Positions 1-9,446 of a stretch of DNA of 64,000 bases are shown in pieces. Below the pieces are notes generated by a model. That model ran no database searches. It worked only from the letters and a program-made list of their open reading frames with translations, and was not told the DNA's origin. Both the position numbers and the translations under genes were made by a program. How positions within the stretch are numbered: position 1 is the first letter of the stretch; the number at the start of each line of letters is the position of its first letter. The DNA is from CBDDEH01 sp965226865 (GTDB lineage Bacteria > Chloroflexota > Dehalococcoidia > Lucifugimonadales > JAGWBF01): positions 1 through 64,000 of the forward strand of contig CBDDEH010000002.1 of NCBI GenBank assembly GCA_965226865.1, read 5' to 3'.

Positions 1-1718
1 TGACGGTCACCTTGATGGTCTTGCCCACGTCTGCGGCAACCACGGTGTAGCTTGAGCTTGTGGCCCCGCTGATATCGGCATCGTCGGCCAGCCACTGGTA
101 GGTGAAGGTTGCGTTGGCCACGCCGTCGGCATCGGATATGCCCGACGTTGAGGCGCTCAGGGTCTCACCCACCTGCGCCGTGCCGTTGATGGTGGGAGCC
201 CCCCGGTGGCCGCCGAGTTTTCCTGCGGCCCCGGAACGACCAGCTCCAGGCCGCCGGACAACTTCCCGCCGTCTGCGTTGCAGATGGCGTCCTCGGCGGA
301 GCAGTCCGTGGTGGCATTCACCGCTATGGTCACGTCGGCGTCAGAGTCCGGTGTGACGGTTATCTCCCACTTGACGTTCTTGCCCGGCTCCAGCCTCCGC
401 ACGTTGCTCACCGAGCCCTCGGCCACGGTAAAGGCGTGGTCCCGCACCCTCGTGTAGCTGAAGCTGTCCGCGGGCGCCTCGCTGAACCGCAGCTCGAAGG
501 TGAACGCGGCGCTGCCGTCGTGGGACGAGGGCCCGTCGTGGAACGTGGCCGTCAAAGGCGGCTGCGTGACCGCCGCCGTCGCCGCGCTGGTCACCGACTC
601 CTCGTTGCCGTCATCGTCGGTGAAGGACACCCGAACCTTGATGGTCTTGCCCGCGTCTGCCGCAACCACGGTGTAGCTGGAGGTCGTGGCGCCGTTGATA
701 TCGGCATCGTCGGCGAGCCACTGGTAGGTAAAGGATGCGTTGGCCAGGCCGTCGGCGTCGGATATGCCCGACGTTGAGACGGTCAGGGTTTCCCCCACCT
801 GCGCCGTGCCGTTAATGGTGGGAGCGCCGGTGGCCGACGAGTTTTCCTGCACGTCCTCCTGGTTAGACCGCTCCAATGAGTTTGTCGAGCCCCCGGTGAG
901 CGCGACTGCCGTCGTAGCGGCGCTGGTCAGCGTCTCGGCATTGCCGGCGTCGTCGGTGAAGGACACGGTCACCTTAATCGCCTTGCCTGCGTCTGCGGCA
1001 ACCATGGTATAGCTGCTGCCCGTTGCGCCGCTGATCTCACTGTCGTCGGCCAGCCACTGGTAGGTAAAGGTTGCGTTGGCCAGGCCGTCGGTATCGGATA
1101 TTCCCGACGTTGAGGCGGTCAGAGTCTCGCCCACCTGCGCCGTGCCGTTGATGGTGGGAACGCCGGTTGCCGGGGAGTTTTCTGCAGCACGGTCTGCTGC
1201 TGGGTCGAAGGCCCTGGACCGGAAACGGTGAACTCAAGTGCGCTGGACAGCTTCATGTTGCGCATGTTGCAGATGGCGCCCTCGGCGGCACAGTCGGTGG
1301 TGGCGGGAATGGACACGGAAACGGCGGGCGCGTTCCCGGACGGCAGCACGGTTATCTCCCACTGGGCGTTCTTGCCCGCCTCCAGCCGGCGCACGTTGCT
1401 CACCGAGCCCCCGGTCACCGTGAAGGCGTTGTTGTTCCGCAGCTTCGCGTAGCTGAAGCCCGATCCCGGCTCTTCGTTAAACCGCAGCTCGAAGGTGAAC
1501 TCAGTGGCGCCGTCGTGGGACTCCGGCACGTCGTGGGTCGTGGCCGTAAACGACGAGTCCTGTGACGCCACCGTTGCCGTGGGCGCGCTGGTAAGCGATT
1601 CTTCGTAACTCACTTCGTCAGTGAAGCTCACCTTCACCTTTATGGTCTTGCCCTCGTCATCGGCGCCTAGAGTGTAGGTGGCGCCTGTCGCATCCAAATC
1701 GACCGCCCAAGAGTACCC
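1..1718 (-). pseudogene. Ig-like/beta-sandwich repeat surface protein, edge-partial and frameshifted
   Basis: Two overlapping reading frames (1697-1119 and 1134-157), plus an open frame running off the left edge, encode alternating modules. One is an Ig-like repeat with the motifs TINGTAQVGETL, TYQW and AADAGK. The other is a beta-sandwich domain with SHDG, FTFELRF and ATTDC. Such modules are typical of large secreted or surface-anchored proteins of uncultured Chloroflexota. The frame breaks near 1190 and again near 200, both times at the same module boundary just before the TINGT motif. The break near 200 is in a run of G (C on the plus strand). The 5' side is also lost: homology starts at 1718 with a YSW motif right after an in-frame stop, and no start codon or signal peptide is visible. 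Best read as a truncated, decaying gene; a shifted-frame assembly of a real gene is the alternative. Confidence 0.7.
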
Positions 1719-1842
1719 TCAGTTTTTGGTGTCGATTGTGAAATGGGTATGGTTGTCCCGAAGCCTGAGTCGAACACCGCGCTCGTCAAGGACTGACTGT
1801 CGCAAGTTCTTCTCGGCCCAGACCAACTCGGTCGTCTACTCG

Positions 1843-2365
1843 TCACTCCACGAACTCGTCCTCTGTGAATCGCGTCCACGATCCAAGCACCGGAAACGGC
1901 GAGGGCAGGATGCCATTGGGGTTATTCAGCCTGAACGATATCTTGGCGCTGTCGAAAACGTCCCTAATAGATATGGATACGCCCGCGGTCGGTATGCAGT
2001 CGTCGCACCTGGTGGGGAACGTCTGTATCGATCTCGGTTGATCTAGATAGATCGTCATCTCGGGGCCGCCGCCATGCTTTTCAATGCGGTAGTCGTTCGA
2101 CACGACCTCCCACTCGTTTACGGCTCGACGGTCTTCAGAATACTGGGCCCAGATGCTGATCGGTCCGAAGAAGTCGAGGATGACACCCTTCCTCGGGCTC
2201 GCGTCTTTGGAAAGCTCAAACTGGCGGAATGAACGACCTTGTAATTCGGCCTTTATCCGCGCCTCCCTCCGCTCCACTAACTGGTTGAGGAGGGGTCATG
2301 GGACCGCACGACCATGCGACAAATGGCGCGAGTGTTAGAACTAACGGCGGCAACAATCGAGTCAT
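1843..2365 (-). pseudogene. Small putative lipoprotein, probably frameshifted
   Basis: An ATG at 2365 preceded by a purine-rich GGAAAGGAG starts a hydrophobic signal segment ending in AWSC, a weak lipobox. That frame closes at 2216. A second frame (GTG at 2277 down to 1843, 144 aa) continues with a plausible soluble domain (FFGPISIWAQ, IYLDQPRSIQTF, SFRLNNPNG). Joined by one indel near 2260-2277 they make a lipoprotein of about 175 aa. I do not recognise the domain. The 144-aa part could instead be expressed from its own GTG, but it would then lack an export signal. Confidence 0.5.
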
Positions 2366-2507
2366 TGCTTGTGACTCCTTTCCCACTGCATTTGTTAATT
2401 CCGTCGCCAACGATGGCCCTAGGGACATTGAGGCGGTAACATGAACTGGGAATGTCATAGTCTTGGCGTAGACCCCACACTATCATAGCAGGAGCAGGGG
2501 TGAAGAT

Positions 2508-3728
2508 GTGAAAGGGGCTTCGGCCAGGCGGATTTGGCGAAGCAGGCCAAAACGGCTTGTACGTCTCAAGGGCCGTTTGCCGGTGCCTCGGCGAGTTGGC
2601 CGCAAATGGGTGTTCGTACTGCTCATCTCCGTCGTTTCCCTCCTGGCAGTCCTCAACTTCGGCGTGGCCTGGTACTACTCCGGCGTGCTAAACGACCTTG
2701 CGCTAGAGGTGAGAGAAGACGAGGTGGAGTACAACCTCATAGCCTCCGCCGTTGGTAAAGGTCTGGTCAGGCTGGAGGAAGGTCCTGACGACGGAGAGTG
2801 GAGGTTGAACGGCAAGTGGGGGCTTAGCTGGGATGGCGGCAGTGGAATGATCGAGGACATCGTGGAGGACCGAGGCGACTTCCTGGTCCGACGGTTCACA
2901 ATGGCAGATGGAGACCCGCCGCGCTCCGCCCCGGCCTTCGTGTCGGGCGATGTCTACCCGAACGATCCCTACCTGGCCTTTGGCATCAAGTACGAGGAGG
3001 TCGAATACGAAACACCCCTGGGAAGACAGGACGCGTGGCGGTTTGAAGGAGATGACGACACATGGGCGGTCTTTGTACATGGCCATCGCGGCATTCTCGG
3101 AGACGGCCTGTCTTCATTGCCTGTCCTACATGACCTTGGCATCCCGGCGCTTTTCATCACCTACCGTAACGACAAAGGACAGCCCCAAGACCCAAGCGGC
3201 ATCTACCAGTACGGCCTCACCGAGTGGCAAGACCTCCACGCCGCGGTGGAGTACGCCCTGTCCCAGCCGGGCGCCAGGGACGTTGTGCTGATCGGCCACA
3301 GCATGGGCGGCGGCATAGTGGTGAAGTTCCTCTACGAGTCGCCGTTGGCTAGCTCAGTGACCGGCGCGGTTATGGACTCGCCCGTGATGGACTTCAAAGC
3401 GCCGGTGGACCTAGGAGCGCGTGAACGCAATCTGCCCGGTTTCGTGACCGCTACGGTGAAGTGGATCGCCACGCTCCGGTTCGGCTTGGACTGGGACGCC
3501 ATGGACTACCTGAAGGATGCGGACCGGCTGGACTCGCCTATCCTGCTCATTCACGGAGAGGACGACACGCGCGTACCTATCGGGACGAGCGACAAGCTGG
3601 CCGAACTGCGTCCTGACCTGGTCACGTACAGTGTCTACCCGGATGCCACCCATGCCGACGCATGGAACGTTGACTCCGGGCGCTACGAACGAGAGCTCAG
3701 GGAGTTTCTCCTTCGGGTCGTCAAGTGA
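2508..3728 (+). CDS. Membrane-anchored alpha/beta hydrolase
   Basis: A 406-aa protein starting at GTG 2508 after an AGGAGCAGG stretch. A basic N-terminus (residues 1-30) precedes one membrane segment (about 32-55, VFVLLISVVSLLAVLNFGV), so the catalytic domain is anchored and probably extracytoplasmic. The hydrolase fold follows, with an HGHRG oxyanion region, the nucleophile elbow GHSMGGG (Ser265), a late acid in HGEDDTRVP and a His in DATHADAW. This is the complete Ser-Asp-His triad expected for the family. The substrate cannot be read; related proteins are esterases or prolyl-oligopeptidase-like peptidases. The gene is intact and stands alone between decayed neighbours, with no operon partner. 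Confidence 0.88.
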   Translation: MKGASARRIWRSRPKRLVRLKGRLPVPRRVGRKWVFVLLISVVSLLAVLNFGVAWYYSGVLNDLALEVREDEVEYNLIASAVGKGLVRLEEGPDDGEWRLNGKWGLSWDGGSGMIEDIVEDRGDFLVRRFTMADGDPPRSAPAFVSGDVYPNDPYLAFGIKYEEVEYETPLGRQDAWRFEGDDDTWAVFVHGHRGILGDGLSSLPVLHDLGIPALFITYRNDKGQPQDPSGIYQYGLTEWQDLHAAVEYALSQPGARDVVLIGHSMGGGIVVKFLYESPLASSVTGAVMDSPVMDFKAPVDLGARERNLPGFVTATVKWIATLRFGLDWDAMDYLKDADRLDSPILLIHGEDDTRVPIGTSDKLAELRPDLVTYSVYPDATHADAWNVDSGRYERELREFLLRVVK

Positions 3729-3894
3729 AGCTGGTCAGCATTCAGACGTCTAGGCTGCGGCCATGTGTATTGGCAGAGCAGTGCGCCGACCGTCAGCGAA
3801 AATGGGACACAACTGAGGTGTAGGAAAGCCGAGAATCTGGAGGTGGATTGGGCTCCTGCAGTGAGGGTGGATTTACCCGACGAAAGGAGCAGGT

Positions 3895-4106
3895 ATGTCC
3901 CAGACAGATACGGACAAGAGGAAGGCTGCTAAGGAACGTACAGGGGAGGCCAGATCCTTCATCCGAAGAGTCAGAACGGCAACCCGACGCAGGTACACTG
4001 CCGAGGAGAAGATCCGCATCGTGCTTGAGGGGTTTCGCCGCGAGGTCGCCGTCAACGATCTGTGTCGGCGGGAGGGGATCAAGCCCCACTCCTACTATGC
4101 ATGCTC
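3895..4106 (+). pseudogene. Truncated IS3-family OrfA (HTH transposase subunit)
   Basis: About 70 residues resemble the N-terminal helix-turn-helix subunit of IS3-type transposases: a basic leader, RRRYTAEEKIRIVLEGFR, then the recognition-helix region DLCRREGIKPHSYY. Homology stops at about 4106, where the sequence becomes rtcB. The catalytic OrfB is absent. A possible IS end lies at about 3801-3815 (ATGGGACACAACTGA), upstream of the ATG and its GAAAGGAGC ribosome site. It cannot transpose by itself. Confidence 0.7.
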
Positions 4107-4454
4107 TGGATTACCCGCAAGGGCGCCATAGAAGCCACCAATGGACAGTGGGGCGTCATCCCTGGCTCCATGGGCACCAGGTCATACATCACCAAGGTCC
4201 TGGGCAATCCCGCCTCGTATAACTCATCCTCCCATGGTGCGGGGCGCCGAATGTCCAGGAGCCAGGCCAAGAAGAATTTGACCCAGGAGTCCCTCAATGA
4301 AGCCATGAAGGGCAAGGCGTGGAATCAGCAACCCGCCGCGCTTCTGGACGAGCATCCTGCCGCATACAAAGACATTGATACTGTGATGGACTCCCAAAAG
4401 GACACGACCAGGATCGTCCACACACTGCGGCAGGTGGTGAATTATAAGGGCTGG
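4107..4454 (+). pseudogene. rtcB: 3' fragment of RtcB RNA ligase
   Basis: The frame 4062-4673 contains the C-terminal roughly 115 residues of RtcB: TRKGAI, then VIPGSMGTRSYI, the SHGAGRRMSR signature, PAAYKDID and the terminal HTLRQVVNYKG. RtcB ligates RNA ends (2',3'-cyclic phosphate or 3'-phosphate to 5'-OH) using Mn2+ and GTP. The N-terminal three quarters, including most metal ligands, are missing and replaced by the IS OrfA fragment. The frame continues past the natural end into unrelated sequence to 4673, so the apparent 203-aa ORF is chimeric. Confidence 0.85.
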
Positions 4455-4553
4455 AACCAAGGCTCCATGCCCCAAGGCGCCCACCAGTGGCTAGTTAACC
4501 CCCAGGCCATCGAGGTCTGGCCCCACACAACCCCGGCCCTCTGCTCTGAACCA

Positions 4554-4589
4554 AAATGCTACCTGGCTGCTAAGTACCAGGTAGCATTT
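4554..4589. terminator. Hairpin downstream of the rtcB fragment
   Basis: A 13-bp perfect stem (AAATGCTACCTGG / CCAGGTAGCATTT) with a 10-base loop. It has only a short T run, so it is a weak or bidirectional terminator candidate. It lies about 100 bp after the end of the rtcB homology. The rest of 4455-4795 holds no gene I can recognise. Confidence 0.5.
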
Positions 4590-4795
4590 CCACGTCAAAC
4601 TCCGGTCCTATTTTGTAGCCGTCACACCAAGCTCCGCTGCCAGGTATGGACTCGGGGGCCTCAAACTGGGTAAATCCTGCAACCGGACCGGCGTCATCGC
4701 GGTGCTCCGGCGTGGTAACGTGTCCGAAATGGGGGAAATGTGATTCCCGAACAATTTCAACCGACCCGCGAAAGAGCGGACTGAGAGGTCGTTCG

Positions 4796-5338
4796 ATGCT
4801 GGCAAGAATGTTGGGCGTCGCCCGTTTGAATGTAGCCACCTTCGAGGATGTGGAGCACGACTCCGGCGCCACGCTGCAAGCGATGCTCATCGTAATCGCC
4901 GTTTCCATCGCCACCGGCGTGGGCACTCTGCTGGCAGGCGAGGCCGACCTGCTCAAGGATGTGGTCTTCGGAGTGCTGCGCTCATTGTTGTCCTGGGCCG
5001 TGTGGGCATTATTGGCTTGGTTCGTCGGAAGCAAAATCCTGGGAACCCGGGATACCCAGGCAGATTGGGGTCAGTTGGCTCGGGGAACCGGGTTTGCACA
5101 AACTCCGGGAATTCTGAAGGTCTTCATCTTCATTCCGATTCTCGGGTTGATTATTGAACTGGTTGCGGCGTTGTGGCAGTTTGCCGCGATGGTGATTGCG
5201 GTACGGCAGAGCTTGGACTATACGTCGACCCTCCGAGCCTTTGCCGTGGTCCTCATCTCGTTTGTACCTGTGGCTATCATAAACGGGATAGTCATTTGGG
5301 CATTACGCATCGGCGGTACTCCGGTTCCCCCGGCATAG
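4796..5338 (+). CDS. Yip1-family integral membrane protein
   Basis: A 180-aa protein from the ATG at 4796, chosen over the upstream start at 4646 because the first 50 residues of the longer frame are non-hydrophobic, Cys-rich and unlike the family. A GAGAGG lies just upstream. The N-terminal MLGVARLNVATFEDVEHD is followed by four to five membrane segments (ALLAWFVGSKILG, FIPILGLIIELVAALWQF, AFAVVLISFVPVAIINGIVIW), the usual Yip1-domain layout and length. Bacterial Yip1 proteins have no assigned reaction. No operon partner is visible. Confidence 0.75.
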   Translation: MLARMLGVARLNVATFEDVEHDSGATLQAMLIVIAVSIATGVGTLLAGEADLLKDVVFGVLRSLLSWAVWALLAWFVGSKILGTRDTQADWGQLARGTGFAQTPGILKVFIFIPILGLIIELVAALWQFAAMVIAVRQSLDYTSTLRAFAVVLISFVPVAIINGIVIWALRIGGTPVPPA

Positions 5339-5887
5339 GCCTTCCACGGTGTGCCACCTATTCGTTGTACGTCGACCCCACGCCAAGCTTTCCCGGCGGG
5401 CACAGGGTTTCGCGCCACACCCTCTGGAGATTCCTGAGACGCGGCCACACAGGCCGCGCCCTGCCCCGCGCCGTCATGGGCATCGTGGGTGACAGCGTCG
5501 AGGTCCTGGAAGCGGCGATATGGGACATCGTGGCCGCCGAACGTTTGGTCGCCAGGAGGCCAGCTGCCAAACCGGTCCTGTCACCCTATCCCCTCATCAC
5601 CCGCATAGTTCCCCCTGCCCTCCTTGACGAAAAAGGGAATCAAGACCAAGGCCGACACTGGGTCAGCCCACCACTCGGAAAGCAAAGCGTTTGAACCCCA
5701 TCCTACCAAGATGGGTCAGCACCTGAATGCCGCAGAATAGGCTTCCATGGCCTCCGCCTCTCAACGACCGGGATTGCATCCGGGTGGCGATGCGCATCTT
5801 GCCCACGTAAAGGCCCTTAGGGTCGCGCCTGCAGGAGCCTGGGCTTCCAGCCTCAGGACTAGGGTTGCCACAAGACGTAGGCGACGA
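5339..5887. other. 549-bp stretch without a recognisable gene
   Basis: A plus-strand frame stays open to 5694 and ends in residues such as LPRAVMGIVGDSVEVLEAAIWDIVAAERL, which have a protein-like composition. It has no start of its own (it enters from the shadow of the Yip1 gene) and matches no family I know. It may be a remnant 3' end. Nothing is seen in 5697-5887. Confidence 0.4.
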
Positions 5888-7312
5888 TCAGGAGAGGCCC
5901 AGCGACTGCCGCCAAGCCGACTCCAAGCCGTCATAGTCCCAACCATAGACTTGTCCGATGGCCTTTGCGTCCGTGGAGCCTTGAGCGAACACGGCGAGAA
6001 GCTCCTGCATCTTGGGCCAGCCGTGGACCTCGATGAGGTAATCTACAAGGCTGTAGCTGAGGGCGTAGGAAAGGGTCGCCCCTGTATCGGCGGCTGGGAA
6101 GCTGCTGTTCAGGCTGCGCAGGCTGATCAGAGCATCGCTGGCGATGGCCTCATCGAGGGCGCGCTGCTGGTAGTCGGGCAGGCTTCCCTCGGCATAAACG
6201 GCAAGGCCTTCGTTGAGCCATGTGGGTAGGTCCCCAAAGCAATTGAAGGTCGCCTCATGCACCAATAGGTGGGCCAACTCGTGGACTGCCCCTGGCAGAC
6301 CCCTCTCGAAGGCTTCAGGGTCGACGGTTATCAGCACGATATTGTAGTTCACGAAGGCGAGACCACCAGTCCACGCTTGGGCGAACAGGACCCCGCCTTG
6401 TACGTCGTTGGAGCTCTCGTATATGAACACCTCGATAGGCGCCACCAACTCCTTACCCAACTCAAGGTTGTCCAAGCCTCCGCGGACCCCGTCGGCGATG
6501 CGACTTCCGAAGTCAGGCCCCCCAGCGTACCAGTTGTAGGTCACGTTCCCCGCAGTATGGGCCTGCCAGTCGAAACGGTCGTCGGCAAAGACCGTCTCTT
6601 GGCGTGGGGTTCGGAACTCCTGCCCCAAGTCGTCCACCACTCTCCAGCGCCACCAGACAGTGGCTCCTGGGGGCAGGGAACCACTGCGACGCATGTCCCA
6701 GTCCCACGTCACCGCGACATCCTGCCCAGCCTCAATGTCCGTTCGGGCACTCCAGTACGAAGTTGAAGCGCAGGAAAACGCGTTGTCGGCGCCAAACTCC
6801 ACATCAACGGTCTCAATTGGGCGCTCTCCGCGCCCTTCCAAATGGAAGGAGATGGAGTCGGGCAACTGCAACGCGGCCTCGCTTACGCTCACCTCGAAAT
6901 CGGCCTGTGGAGGAGGCGGTGGCAGCGTCGGAGCGGGAGTAGAAGTAGGCTCCACAACAGGCGTAGGTGTAGGCATAGGAGTAGGCTCCACAGTAGGCGT
7001 GGGCGTAGGAGTAGGAGTAGGAGTGGACTCCACAGTAGGCGTGGGCGTAGGAGTAGGAGTAGGAGTGGACTCCACAGTAGGCGTGGGCGTAGGAGTAGGA
7101 GTAGGCTCCACAACAGGCGTAGGTGTAGGCATAGGAGTAGGCTCCACAGTAGGCGTGGGCGTAGGAGTGGGTGCCACGGAAGGCGTTGGAGTGGGCACGA
7201 GAGTCGCGATCGGTATGGCTACTGGTGTCGGCGTGGGAGTGGGAGTGCCGCAAACCGAAAGCGCCAACCCAACTGCCACTGCCAGAAGAACGTGCTTAAG
7301 CGCGCGCATCAT
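5888..7312 (-). CDS. Lipoprotein with PT-rich linker and peptidase MA-like zinc metallopeptidase domain
   Basis: A 474-aa protein. Residues 1-21 form a lipoprotein signal ending in LSVC, so it is anchored on the outer face of the membrane. Residues about 24-135 are a low-complexity linker of PTPTPT, VEPTPMP and VESTP units. An immunoglobulin-like segment (about 140-250) is followed by a metallopeptidase domain with VHELAHLLVHE (HExxH zinc motif) and, about 20 residues on, LNEGLAVYAEG, whose Glu is the third gluzincin ligand. This matches the peptidase MA-like superfamily. Its start overlaps the stop of the upstream substrate-binding protein by 4 bases, so the two are translationally coupled. 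Substrate unknown. Confidence 0.85.
   Translation of the reverse strand: MMRALKHVLLAVAVGLALSVCGTPTPTPTPVAIPIATLVPTPTPSVAPTPTPTPTVEPTPMPTPTPVVEPTPTPTPTPTVESTPTPTPTPTPTVESTPTPTPTPTPTVEPTPMPTPTPVVEPTSTPAPTLPPPPPQADFEVSVSEAALQLPDSISFHLEGRGERPIETVDVEFGADNAFSCASTSYWSARTDIEAGQDVAVTWDWDMRRSGSLPPGATVWWRWRVVDDLGQEFRTPRQETVFADDRFDWQAHTAGNVTYNWYAGGPDFGSRIADGVRGGLDNLELGKELVAPIEVFIYESSNDVQGGVLFAQAWTGGLAFVNYNIVLITVDPEAFERGLPGAVHELAHLLVHEATFNCFGDLPTWLNEGLAVYAEGSLPDYQQRALDEAIASDALISLRSLNSSFPAADTGATLSYALSYSLVDYLIEVHGWPKMQELLAVFAQGSTDAKAIGQVYGWDYDGLESAWRQSLGLS
6937..7190 (-). repeat. In-frame tandem repeat encoding the Pro-Thr linker
   Basis: Short units (GTAGGA, GTGGGC on the plus strand) are arranged in higher-order blocks separated by GCTCCACA or ACTCCACA. 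Two central blocks of about 57 bp (around 7010-7130) are almost identical, and an outer block is repeated at each end. All units preserve the reading frame, so copy-number change would alter linker length without breaking the protein. Confidence 0.8.
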
Positions 7313-9339
7313 TGTTCACGCTCTATCGATATGTTCTGCAGTTGCGGCACGCCGATGGGCGTTAGTTCGAATCCCTTCACATAGGGCCGGACTAACATGT
7401 ACGAGTTGCTATGGCGCAATGGCACGGCAACCCAGTCATTCAGTATCAGCTGCTCCGCCTCCTGATAGAGGCTGGCGCGCCGCGTCGGGTCCGGCTCAAC
7501 GGATGCCTCTTCGAGCAGTGCGTCCACCTGCTCGTTGGCATAGCCGAACCTGTTTTCGGCGCTGTCACTATGGAACAGGACATCAAGGAAGTTCTGCGGG
7601 TCGGGATAGTCCGCACACCAACCGGCAGTGAGAACACCGAACTCCTCGTTGTCCAGCCTTTCCAGGAAATCGGCGAACCCGAATACTGACACGGCCTCGA
7701 CCTCCAGGCCCAAGTGCTCCCGCCACGCCCAATGGATGGCGTCGTCATCGGCGAACGACTCGATCGGGGGCAGGTTCTCGGCCCCTCCATACCGGGACTC
7801 ACCCAGCAATTGCCTGGCGGCCTCCAAGTCGAAGGTTGAAGGTTCCAGGGTCTCGTTATACGCGAACATCCCCGGAGGCACGAAGCCAGCTGCTCGGGCG
7901 GCCAAGCCCTTCCGGGTAACCTCCAGTTCCTTATCTATCTCCAAGGCAAGGGCGAGGGCCTGACGCACCTTGGGGTCGTCAAAGGGCGGCTGGGATGCAT
8001 TGAACCCGAGATAGAACGTGCAAAGCTCAGTGCCTTCGATGAGGTCGTCATTCAGGTCGTTGGCTGGATCGCGGGCACGGTCAATGTTGTTAACGTAGAT
8101 GCCCGTCAGGTCGATCTCGCCGTTCTCATACATCTGCATCGGGTTGCCAGCAAATATCCGGTACACCACATGGGCCAATGCGGGAGCGCCTCCGTACCAG
8201 TCCTCGTTGCGCTCCAAGATAAGAAGCCGGTCCTTCTCCCACACCTTCAACTTGAATGCCCCGGTGCCGTTGGGGGCGTCCGTCCAGTCCTCGCCGATCT
8301 CCACGTTGGCCCGGTCTACCACGAAAGATGTGGGGTAGGTGAGCTTGGACAGGAAGTAGGAGAACGGGTCGGTGATTGTGACCCGCAGCGTCCGGTCGTC
8401 CAAGACCTCTACACCCTCCAACGTCTCCGCCTCACCGTCGACCATCGCTTGGGCCCCCACGATGTCGCCGAGGTACGTGTGCGCTACCGGCGACTCCAAG
8501 TCAGGGTGCAACGCACGCTCCCAGGAGTACTTGACGTCTGCCGCCATCACTGCACGCCCATCATGGAACCGGGCGTTGTCCCGCAGTGTGAATGTGAATA
8601 CGGTGTTGTTGTCCGACACCTCCCACGATTCCGCCATATCGGCGACAACCTGCAGGTCGGTATCCAGCTTCACCAAGCCGCTGAAGATGCCGCCCAAGAT
8701 GTCACCGGCACCGCTGCGGGAGAGAGCGGGGTCAAGGGTCAGGATCTCTCCCCAGTATCGGAACAGTGAGTCATCCCTAGACGTGCCGAATGGCATTGGC
8801 GCTTGCAGTGCGAAACTGACTGTGAAGGCGTTGGCTTCCGTCTCGTATGTCGCCCAGACCGGCTCGCCGGTTCGCACTCGCAGCAGGAACATCTGCGAGC
8901 CCCGTGCCACTGCTGTCCACAGGTCTGCCACCACCTCGCCGCTCTCAGTGGGCGTGCTGATGAACAACTGGTGCGCGGACTCGGCTCCCTCGTATGAACG
9001 GGCCTCACTGCTGACGACAGTCAGTCCTGCGAATTGACCTTCAATCCAAGCCTGCGCTGGTGAATCATCCCCACGAGGAATGACCCACAGCTGCCCCCGG
9101 ACTGGAGAACTCCCGTCAGCGTCTTCCTCTCCGCCTCGTATGGAGAGTAGCGGGAAACTGTCCTCGTTCTCCTGGCCGACCCAACCCTCCGGCAGAACGA
9201 CGGAGAAGCCTTCGGTGGTGTTCTCATACACGCCGACTATCCCACCCTTCTCTTGGGGTGCAGGTGAGGTCCAAGTCAGAGCTAAGGTCATGGCCCCGAT
9301 GACCAGCAGTATTACGACGACAACGGCTGTCTTGAGCAT
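7309..9339 (-). CDS. ABC-type oligopeptide substrate-binding protein with extra N-terminal domain
   Basis: A 676-aa protein. An N-terminal membrane segment (residues 5-25, no lipobox) anchors it outside. Residues about 35-180 form an additional domain not found in ordinary DppA/OppA proteins (FSVVLPEGWVG, YEGAESAHQLF). From about 190 the SBP_bac_5 fold is clear: LTLDPALSRSGAG, GLVKLDTDLQVVADMAESWEVSD, FTFTLRDNARFHDG, and late VLTAGWCADYPDPQNFLDVLFHS. The family delivers peptides or similar solutes to an ABC permease; no permease or ATPase gene is in the window. The ATGA overlap with the downstream metallopeptidase lipoprotein makes a two-gene unit, and the pair may handle peptide capture outside the cell. 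Confidence 0.9.
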   Translation of the reverse strand: MLKTAVVVVILLVIGAMTLALTWTSPAPQEKGGIVGVYENTTEGFSVVLPEGWVGQENEDSFPLLSIRGGEEDADGSSPVRGQLWVIPRGDDSPAQAWIEGQFAGLTVVSSEARSYEGAESAHQLFISTPTESGEVVADLWTAVARGSQMFLLRVRTGEPVWATYETEANAFTVSFALQAPMPFGTSRDDSLFRYWGEILTLDPALSRSGAGDILGGIFSGLVKLDTDLQVVADMAESWEVSDNNTVFTFTLRDNARFHDGRAVMAADVKYSWERALHPDLESPVAHTYLGDIVGAQAMVDGEAETLEGVEVLDDRTLRVTITDPFSYFLSKLTYPTSFVVDRANVEIGEDWTDAPNGTGAFKLKVWEKDRLLILERNEDWYGGAPALAHVVYRIFAGNPMQMYENGEIDLTGIYVNNIDRARDPANDLNDDLIEGTELCTFYLGFNASQPPFDDPKVRQALALALEIDKELEVTRKGLAARAAGFVPPGMFAYNETLEPSTFDLEAARQLLGESRYGGAENLPPIESFADDDAIHWAWREHLGLEVEAVSVFGFADFLERLDNEEFGVLTAGWCADYPDPQNFLDVLFHSDSAENRFGYANEQVDALLEEASVEPDPTRRASLYQEAEQLILNDWVAVPLRHSNSYMLVRPYVKGFELTPIGVPQLQNISIEREQ

Positions 9340-9446
9340 GCATCAACCATATGACAAGATGCGGCATTCCGTCTACTTGGAACCTTTCCCTTCTTTCGTC
9401 CGTCTGTATGGGCAAGTCCTATCAAACACTCTAAGGAGGGACTGCG

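Noticed and set aside
4062..4673. A novel 203-aa protein
   Set aside because: The middle is the RtcB C-terminus, the start is IS sequence in the wrong frame and the end is non-coding; it is a chimera.
6937..7190. CRISPR-like appearance of regularly spaced repeats
   Set aside because: Units are 6 bp in in-frame blocks with no unique spacers; they encode a protein linker and no cas gene is near.
6660..7631. 323-aa plus-strand ORF with long GVGVGV repeats
   Set aside because: It is the antisense of the PT-rich lipoprotein gene; the Gly-Val repeat simply mirrors the Pro-Thr codons.
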